Origin: Acanthaster planci
Lineage: Eukaryota > Echinodermata > Asteroidea > Valvatida > Acanthasteridae
NCBI RefSeq assembly: GCF_001949145.1
Contig: NW_019091473.1
Coordinates: forward strand, 665,607-677,786
Length of the DNA stretch: 12,180 nucleotides
Direction: 5' to 3'
Positions 1-9,500 of this stretch are shown here, piece by piece. Position numbers and translations under genes: made by a program. The notes under the pieces were generated by a model. That model saw only the letters and a list, made by a program, of their open reading frames with translations. It was not told the DNA's origin and searched no databases. How positions within the stretch are numbered: position 1 is the first letter of the stretch; the number at the start of each line of letters is the position of its first letter.

Positions 1-426
1 GGGCTCAATCTCAAACCAGAAAGGGCTTTCTGGTAATTTAATTTAATTTGATTTAATGGTAATATGCACCTATAAAGTTACATGTGATAGAAATGTAGCC
101 ACTAAACATTTTTATAAGAAATATGACTTTGTGACATTGACACTTACATTTTTCATGCTCTTCTGTAATGAATATACATGTAAATGGTACAGGACCACAT
201 GTGATTAACATAATTCATGCACCTGTGAGCTGATTGCAGACAGGAAGGGTGTAGCCAATGGACTGTTGTATGGGCCTGACTATGCAAGATTAACATAAAT
301 TATGCATAACATGTATTAATCATTGTTGATGGATGGGATGTGCCATTGAGCTGTACATGTACATATAGACCTCATTACGTGTGGCTAACTTGTATTTACG
401 CAAGCATACCCGTATGTTACTTTCAG
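1..426. other. Intron (3' part) upstream of exon 1
   Basis: AT-rich intronic sequence with no exon that I could match to XRN1. It contains a short (taattta)-like repeat at about 34-60 and a tacatgtacata word near 352-364. The polypyrimidine stretch and acceptor lie at the 3' end, just before 427. No other feature is supported. Confidence 0.75.
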
Positions 427-530
427 ACGGCAGAGGATGTAATCAGTGAAGTGTTTGGTAAGTCCTGCTTTGCTGAATGGCCGCATCTGAAAGAAGTCAA
501 AGTGGTGGCTGTGGCAGATGACACAACTAG
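427..530 (+). CDS. XRN1: XRN1 exon 1 of window (start of D1, PAZ/Tudor-like)
   Basis: The acceptor is tttcag at 421-426 and the donor is gtaaaa at 531. The exon is 104 nt, starts on a full codon and ends in phase 2. It encodes residues 1-34 of the window protein, including GKSCFAEWPHLKEVKVVAVA. This aligns with human XRN1 GKCVFVNWPHLEEARVVAVS, the entry to the first domain after the nuclease core. The open frame continuing upstream to 340 is intronic and shows no homology. Confidence 0.93.
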
Positions 531-3500
531 GTAAAAAGAAAGAAAAATTACTGCATTGCAGTTCCATGTTCTCTGTAAACCAATTGTTTGTGACTGGTTG
601 GCATGGACAAGCGTTTGTCCACTACGAACACAGGGCAAGGGTTCCCCTCGTTTTCTCTGTTTTCTCCGAATGACGCAATCTACATTCAGAATTCGCATTT
701 TGGCATGAACAGAAAAAAAAACCCTTTTAGCTTGTTATAGTTGAGCTCTGAAGACAAATGACACTGCATTCGATTTGGATGCTTCCATATTTCTTTGAAC
801 AGATAAAATCAGAGAAACCATGTTTTCCTCAGAGATGCTCTTTAAATACAGAAATTTCAGTACATAGTTACAATAACCCTTCCTGGGAAATCCTGGGGAA
901 GTGTCATCTGGGAAGTCCGGTTGGTATAGTGGCTCTTTCCTCGCCTTCCATCTCTGCGACTCGAGTTCGAGTCCCACCTAGGTCAGCATGTGGTTGGGGT
1001 TTTCAGTCCCTGCCTGATTCTGTTGGATTTCCCTGGAAAATTTATCAGGGGTTTTCCTCCCACCTCTACACTGAACATTTCTTCATTGTCGTCTTAATTG
1101 TCAGTTCATGCTGTACTTGGTAGTAAATGAGCTGTTGGATGAACAGATGTGAATCGGTAATGAATAAATAAACTAACGGCACAAAAAATGTCATGCAACA
1201 AGACTTCTACAACACAAACAGTAAGAGCCATGGCCCAGTTCTCATTAGAGTTAGCTTGAACAAAGACTACTCTGACCTTTGAACTAGGTTTGAACTTGCT
1301 GAGAGCAAACAGAGGAGTGACCAACAGGCAGAGAAGCCCAGTGTCAAGAAACTTGACATGTCCGATGGGGACGCTGCTGCCTGGGTCAAAGATATCAAGG
1401 CCATACAAGACAGGTAAGGAAGGATTAAATTGACTATGCTACAGGTGGATCACTTGGAACCAAAATGTTTGCTTATCTTTGTAGGATTTTAGCCTGATTT
1501 GTTAGGAAGTCTTAACCGCATACAACCTGATTCCTTCACTTTCAACTGCGTGTATAATTACAGTGGCTGCACTTTACGTTCATTTAGCCTTAAAGGTTTT
1601 CCAAAATGAGAAGGAGTTTGGAATTTTTAGCTTTTGAACCCTAAATCCACTGAAAGATTACATGGAATTCTTGTCTTGAGAATTGGAGATTCTGCAAACT
1701 GTGCCTCTATCCAGTTAGCAAGAGGATAAAGTGCTGTAAGTTCATTACTTAACAATAGATCTTATTCACAAGGGAGCCATTCTTGATCACATTCCCTGAA
1801 TTTATCTTATTCAGTTTAATCTGTAAAATGAGGTGGTGCCAGACTATTTTGGGTTCAGTGCCTCACTTTCTTTGTAAATGTTGCATAAACCATTTATAAA
1901 TCACACATTCAAAATGATCCATCATTGCACATGAAATTAATCTGTAATGAACATTATTTCATTGGTTTCATTTGCAGTCTTACGTTCGCAAAATACAAGT
2001 TAACCTCGCTTTTGATTCAATATGGCCGACTTGTGAATACGGTCAGATGCATTTTGGGTAGGTTTTCCAGATGTTCTTTGATATAGATTTATGGGAATTC
2101 TTTTTCTAATCAATGCTATGTGAAGATATCACAAGAGGAAAGGAGTGAAGATCGGTCCGTCATACGTCTTGGTCTACGCCTGCCCTTTAATGGGAAGACG
2201 GTAAGACTTACAACACCCAACATACCATTCAGCTGCATAACATTTTGAATTTCCTCCTTTCAGTTGTCACTGCAACTTCCTAATCAGCCTACTTATTACT
2301 TTGCGTTGTTGGCCTCTTGCCAGGTATGTGAGTGGACACAGTGGAGTGGTCACTCTGGAGAAGCAGTGGTCAGATACTCCGGTAGCCTACGCATATCAGA
2401 TGATGGTCAAGGTAAGAGTACTCTCCCACTCCAGCCACCACACACAACACTCGTTCTCCCTTAGGCTTTCCTGGGTGTAATTACTGGATACGGTGCAATG
2501 CATGTGCCGTTATAGGCAGACCCTGTTTATGTTTAACCTTCTTGTTGAAGGTGTGGCTAAATGGCATAGACATTGCACTACTGAACGCTTCCTTATAATC
2601 TGTAAATTTCCTTTTTTTAAAGTGTAACCTGTAACCCTCCATTGTAAGTTCTTGACTGTTGAGATCTGGCTGCTGCATTCTTATCAAATGATATCAAGGC
2701 GGTAAATGTGTAACTTGGATGCTTATCACATCAATATTACATCAGATTGGCAAATGAAATTCAAGAAATGATATTAGTTTAGGGTTCACAATGCACACCA
2801 TGGCTATGACTGTTCTTAATAGGGTGTAAACATGGCAGCAACTGAAGTTATTGCCTGAGTGTCGCTCAAGTTGGGTGTCACTGCACAAAAATGCACATCT
2901 TGCAATCTCCTGAGCGGCCTACATCACAAATCTTCCAGTTGTCATGGTGTTTTTTGGTCATCTCACCAATCTTTCACAGGACATAGCCGTGCATGACTCA
3001 ACTTTCCAGCAGTTCAAGACCCTGGAAGAGGTCTTCCCCAAGCAGTCTAACTGCTTCATGCTGGGAGCGCCCAACTACGGCTGCCAGGGAAGTGTGGTGG
3101 ATGTGGAGGATGGACGAGTCCGTGTTACGCTCTCCTGTCCTGTAGAGCCAGATTTGAATCACCTCAGGAACTCACAGAGCGTAAGGAGTTAATAACCTAT
3201 TGTAGATAAGTAGTTTTCTTTTTACTTTATGCGTGATTGCATCACAGTAGGGGACATTTCACGTGGTCATACAACTGAGATGGAAGTTGAGTTGAGGCTG
3301 TCGGCCCAAGCACTGTTTTGCACCAACTGTAGCACACTATGATTGACTCGTCTAGGAGCTTAAACAAATAAATAGTGCAAAGGAGGCACTTTTGTTTAAA
3401 TATACTTTTAGAAATGGCCACGTTGTTAGTTGACCAGGTTAATATGAACTTGCCGTGATGGGTAACTTTAGAAGTTAATAATCTCTGTTTGGCATTCTGC

Positions 3501-6500
3501 CTGAGTGGGTAACATGCCCATTTTAGGAAGCTTGCATGGGTATGCTTGTGTAATTAGCTTAGTTGTGTTATTTACCCCAAGCAGGTAATTTACCCATGTG
3601 GGTTTATCCACCCAAGGTCTGGAGGGATTTGTCCAAATCAGAGATATGATTGTAAGTGGAGTTAAACTCAGTTTCTGTCTGTTTTTTCCCAGCATTACGA
3701 GATTCAGTACCTCCCTGCTCACATCTTAGCCCAGCGTCTTGGCTTGACATCTCTCATCATCTCCCGTTTATCTGGCAGCATCTTTGTTGGCAGAGGATCC
3801 AAGCACAGGTGAGATTGGACATTGGATTGCAGGGACCCCCCCCCAGGTCTTGGTCTCGATCTCAATCTCCAGTATTCAGCCTGGATTTTAGTAGGACTAC
3901 CTTCAGGTCTTGATCTAGGTCAAAGAGTTCCCATGTCTCTGTCGTTCCTTTTATTAGCTTCAAGTCTAGAGCATGGCTTCCAGTCCACTAGGTGTCGATG
4001 TCAGCTTCTTGTTAGGACCTTCATGTTTTGTTAACTTGGCCTGAGGTTTTTGTCTTGAGACCTCTTTTTCTTGGTCTGAGTTTGATTTAAGTCTCCAGAA
4101 ATACAGTCTTGTGTTCGACATGGGACATCTGGGTCTGAGTCAAGATCTTGGTCTCAGAACCTCTAGATCTTGACTTCGGTCGGGAAATAATTGTTTGGGC
4201 CTCCATCTTTACCTCTGGTTTTCTAGGTCTTAATCAGGACCTTTAGGTTTCATTGTCTTAGAACCTTTAGGTCTTGGTTTTGGGACCTTCCAGTCTTGGT
4301 CTTGCCTTGGTGTCCATACTTCCATGCCTGAGCCTGAGAATCTCCTGGTCTTGATACTAAACCTTCAGGTCCTCAGACCTGTAAGTCTTAGGACCTGAAA
4401 GTGTCTTGATATTAGGAATTTCAGGGCTCTTTCTTCTTTGTCATGCTCTTGGATGCGGTAGTCTTGACTACACTCCACGTGTCACTCTTGTTTTCTTCAG
4501 CTCCTCTGTGGGTGCCTCAAATAACTTCAATATCGGCCTCAATCTGAAATTCAATAAGACCAACCAGGAGATCCAGGGTTACTCTAAGAAAGACGAGTCG
4601 GGAACATGGTTGTACTCAACCAAGGTCATAGACATCATCAGAGACTACATGGCAAAGTAAGTCAGGAACTTCAAATCTTGCCTAACTTTCGAAAATTTGT
4701 TTTAAAAGAGCACAGGTAGCCCACGGTAGAGTTCTTTTGCAACTAGTTGAAGCATTTTTTGGTGGGGTTAGCCTCAAGTTAAATGGTCTACTGTAGATGC
4801 ACACAGTTTTTTTTTCAAGCTCTTTAAATATAATTAAATTTTCATAATTTTTATCAACTGTTTGTTTGACATTGCAACATTTTTTTCTGTCTTGCTGCAA
4901 GGTTTCCAGAAGTGTTCTTGCGCATTAGTAAGAATCCAAGAGCAGAGGCGTTCTTTGAAGATGACCTGTTTGATGGGCAGCCTGGTCGAATGAAAGAGCT
5001 ACAGGACTTCATCAAGGCCCTGCCGTGTGCCAAGGTCTCCAAGGTAGATGTGGGCCTGAAGAACCTGGATGAGCCCATCATCAAGCTGATTGAGGCCGAG
5101 GTGAAGAAGGTAGGGAGAGGGGTTTTCTCTTCTTGTTCAGTCCCTCATGGGTCTCTTCAAAACAGGTCCATCACGGGTCCTCCAGGCTTAAACCATGTCT
5201 CAAGCTTTTCAAATGAACTATAACCAAACCGTTGTCTTGTCATTGCTCACCCTGACACCTGCGTGTACAAGGGGTCGTTTGAAAGTGCTTGGGACTGGTC
5301 TCGTGAGAGGACTTGTCATGCACTTGACTACAGCAATGAACAATAGTGGAGAGATGAAGACAGTATTTACAGGAATGGTCGATGAAAATTACGGGGGAAA
5401 ATGGGTCTGAATGGATGAATTCAAAGAAACTGTTTAAACAGCCATACTGTTAGTTTGAAGAATTCAGAAGAGTTGTCATCATTCTCATGAAAAGTGAGGT
5501 TAAAATGTGAGGAAGCTAGATGCGGAGATGGCAGGACTTTGCTGGGAAAGGGTTAAAGCTAGAGGTATGGACTTTGGAGATGGGGTGCTTGGATTACTGT
5601 CTGGTTGGAGCAATTGGGCAAGTTGTTAATAACCTAATGAAAGCCCAGTTACAGTAAGCATACTGGGAGTGAAAAGGAATGGGTTGGATTGAGGCTGATA
5701 CGGAGGGAGTTGCCATGGTTACTTTTATTCTGAGGAACATGGAAGAATTCAACCAGCCAATTGAAATGAAGGTTATGGAGGTGGAAATGCTGGATGAAAG
5801 ATGATGACCGTGTCTGATGGGTCAAATCCAACCATCTGTGGTTACCAACTCTATCCTGGAACTCTGTTCTGCACCACTTTACTCATCAACACAAGTCATT
5901 TGTTTTTTGATTGAAGTGGTTTTTCCTTAACTCTTTTCTTTTGTCTGTCAGGTTGCTGGATTGAAAGTCAGAAAGCAAAAATTGTGTGTCCGACCACACC
6001 TTCTCTACAAGGTAAGCTGCTTTCATTTTATTTTTTTTGCTGGAAAAATCTGAGCAAGGAAATGTGTACCAGTGTCTCTGTGTTTGTTTCTCTTGAACTG
6101 TCAGCCTCTTCATTACATGGGCAACTTAATCCCAGACCTGCAAGTGGAGCACGAACTGTTTGATCGCGTCATCAACGTCAAGGAGGGCCACACTGTGCCT
6201 CTAGGCGTACGAGGAGTCATCATTGGAATACAGCCGGGTGAGTTCGTTGAGCATAGTTCACAGATGCCCTGGGGAATTTCACATTAAGTTTTAGACAGAG
6301 TTTCAAGTTTCTTCCAAGTTTTTACTGCTGTTGAATGTGTTTAGTCACTTACGCAACCAGGAGAGGAAGTTTTCAAAGCAGATTATCAAATAATTTGTCA
6401 TTGTATCTTAGAATTCTGTTACTTATGGCTATGATAATGACATGTTTTTTCCATTTGGAAAGTTAACAAATTGTTAACCCCTTCGTGCCGGGAAGTGGTA

Positions 6501-9500
6501 AGAGCCGCCGTGAAAATTGAGATCCCTCAGTCCACCTTTCAGCTATTATTCTCGACCCACGCTCGAGCGAACACGGTGAAAGAAGGCAGACCCTGGCTCT
6601 TGTATATATGGTGATTGGCCTTTGTGTGTTGCTAAGAAATGAAAAGGCTGAATTTACATCATAATCACCAGCTTCACAATAGTCCCCACTTTGAAAAGAG
6701 GCAATGGGAATGTGGAAGCGTGAGTAGAGCCGCATGCCACCGAACAATCAGCCTTTTCACCGTGTAAATCAAAGCGTGCAGAGTCTGCAGGGCCACAAAC
6801 CGAGAATTTGCGGTTTGGCAGGTGGCCTTTGTGGTCAAGCGAGGCTGGAATTCTTGGAGTCGGCTTTCGAAAAAAATTCCTGTCGTCAAGTGGTTAATTA
6901 CATACACTTGTATGTTTACATTTACATTGATAGATTTTTTTCAGTGCTGCTGTAAGTTAACAAGAATGATACATGATGATATAATAAAATTGACAAAACA
7001 CGTAGATAGATATAGCTAACAATTGATATCATGTTGGACATTGAATAAAAGGCAACATCTAGGTCTGGAATGAAACCATGGCATTTGTTCCACCAGCCTA
7101 GGGACGGACAATTGATAATGTAGTCAGCAAGGGAGATTGTTAGCTGATAGACACGTGCCCCTCGTTAAAATTGGAATTGTGTTTCAAGAGTGAAAACACC
7201 AATTTTGTATTGAATGAAGTTACTTCAGTGCCAGAGAGTTCCTGGATACAGTGACCTTACTTTGGGTAGGGTGGTGGGTTGGACCAGGTGCATGGCGGCC
7301 TTGTTCAACCCCTCAACAGTCGGGGGGGGAGGGTGGTGGGTTGGACCAGGTGCATGGTGGCCTTGTTCAACCCCTCAACAGTCTGTGGGGAAAAAGGGTG
7401 GTGGGTTGGACCAGGTGCATGGCGGCCTTGTTCAACCCCTCAACAGTCTGTGGGGAAAAGGAGGAGGGGCTGTGTGGGTCTACAGAGCCATGACTAAGCT
7501 TTGATCAAAGAAACTGTCCCCTCAAAGAAATTAAATGAGGCACCCTACCCCTTCCGCCCACTGACTGAACTTTACCGCTCCTGTTTAGATGACACTTCTT
7601 GTCTGTTCACTCGCAAGGAAGAGTTTGATTAACAGTCGGTCCAAGGTGATTGGATTTGTTTCAAAAGCATAGTTGTATCCGACCTCTGCCAATGTAGCCT
7701 CCATTTCCCAGCACCTTCTGCCGGGTTTTGTGTTTATAGGATCTATAATGAACTTATTATCTAACGTTCATTTGGTTCCAGGGCCAGGTTCAACTAGGTA
7801 GTTGACTAGATGGTTCAAACTGTCTATCCTGCAGGCAGTATACATGTAGGTCAAACTACAGGCTAATAATGACAGTCGTTGTTCAAACATGCCCTTGCAT
7901 GTGAGTGTACCAGGTTGCGCCCTCTACTGTTCATGCACGGAGGGGATGTAGCACTGACAGATCTTTCTGCATGAGTGTCCCCTTGGTGCATGAACACTAG
8001 AGGTTGCCTTGTGGACAGTAAGCTTAATGGCTAATCCTTGTGTAGGTGACACTGTGCTTGACTGTATCTACGAGATTGTGTTTGATGAGGAGTTTCCTGG
8101 TGGTCTGGTGATCCGTTGCACCGGTAACCGTGGTTACAGGCTCCCGACCACAGCCATCATAAACATATCGTACGGGATGCGCAAGGAACAGGGCCAACAG
8201 CAGAGCAACAAGCCAACAGCCGTCGTCAAACCACAGGTGAGATGCTGCATTTTAGGATAGGCTGTAAAATGTGGTCATGTCGTAAAAAGCTAGCGAATAG
8301 ATACCGAGTTCATATCAGTTTCTACAACTCCTGAATTAATCCCTGTCATCTAATTGGTAGATTGTTGATCACGTACCTTTCATTATTCGTCATAACACTT
8401 GACACACCTGCACCCAATTAATAGCATGTAACAGTTATACATAAGCACAAAACATTTCTGAACTTGTGTGTCGTACAAAGATTCACAGCATTTTTTCAGG
8501 ATTTGTTTGGGCATCGAGCACAACAAACAATGAATGTTTCACATTCGTGCATTGAATGGAATGATTTCATTTGATGACGGATGGAATGATCCATTCCACT
8601 CAGCCTGCCTTGAGTGTAATGGAACGTTCCGTCTCTTACTGCATGAAATAGGAGAAATTCACAATACAGTGTTCTGCCAAGAGATGCCAAAAATAGGCCA
8701 TTTTCCAAGTTTGCGGTTTAAAAAAAACATGGCATTATCAGTGGATACATGTACATATGAGTATTTTCTTTTTGGAGTTTTGAAGTCACGAGACCGGCAG
8801 TCTGCCACCTTACAAGATGCCACCATCTTACCACTACAGGCACAAGTAATACACATATGAATTTTCTACCAAGCAAACAATGGGAACAATTAAAGGGCCC
8901 CAGAAAGCATCATCGTCGGTTTCCCACAATGCACTGTGAAAGGTGGCCTCGCCTTGTCCACTTCTTGGTGGCATACCGTGTTTTGATTCATCCTTGTTAC
9001 TTACACCTCCTCATGAGTATTCCCTGCACTCATACTGTGTTTAAGTCAAATGGTATACACGTATTTGGCAACTGGTACCTGACCATTCCTGACTGTGTGG
9101 TGTTTTTTGGTTTTACACTCAGGTATTCCCGCAACCCAATGCCCGAACGCAGAGTCGCGGCTGGTACTCGGACATAATCGGTAGGCTGGGTGCTTCACTT
9201 GAGCAGTCTTGCCAGAGCCAGCGACAAAAACAGCAGCAGCGCCAGTCACACACACAGGTTCAGTCCAAGCCAACCGCAGCAATCAATTACAAGTAAGGAC
9301 ACTCACATACAGTGTGACTGTAATTCGATGCCACTCGTCGAAACGGAATGAGCTAAGAGTGAGAATTGTTAGGGATTAGGACATATTTGCATCCTGGAGT
9401 ATATAGAGGAGGAACATTCCTGTGGAATGTGATAGGTAAGGGGACTGAATTTGGTTTCAGGGAAATATTAATCCTTAAAGTTGAAATATTTTTTGTTTAA

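Noticed and set aside
911-985. A functional tRNA gene
   Set aside because: A and B boxes are present, but the acceptor and anticodon stems do not pair well and a SINE body follows directly.
1162-1172. aataaa polyadenylation-like words (also near 7043 and 12103)
   Set aside because: They lie in the SINE tail or in introns upstream of further XRN1 exons, or without a gene-end context, so they do not mark a supported transcript end.
1978-2057. Extra exon between exons 2 and 3 using the strong acceptor at 1976-1977
   Set aside because: An 80-nt exon would shift the frame into exon 3. The translation lacks XRN1 homology, and human XRN1 has no residues to place there.
6463-6747. 94-codon reverse open frame
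   Set aside because: It falls inside the TTAA-bounded element, and no transposase-like motif can be seen.
7214-7504. Open frames of 72-96 codons in all three + frames
   Set aside because: They are produced by the three-unit minisatellite. The same peptide repeats in shifted frames, with no family similarity.
8582-8630. Palindromes tggaatg/cattcca and ggaacgttcc
   Set aside because: They are short and isolated. A heat-shock-element reading would need at least three alternating GAA/TTC units, which are not present.
8659-8856. Reverse-strand open frame with a C-x4-C start resembling a THAP zinc finger
   Set aside because: The spacing of the later Cys/His pair and the usual Trp and Pro landmarks are not present. 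Probably chance.
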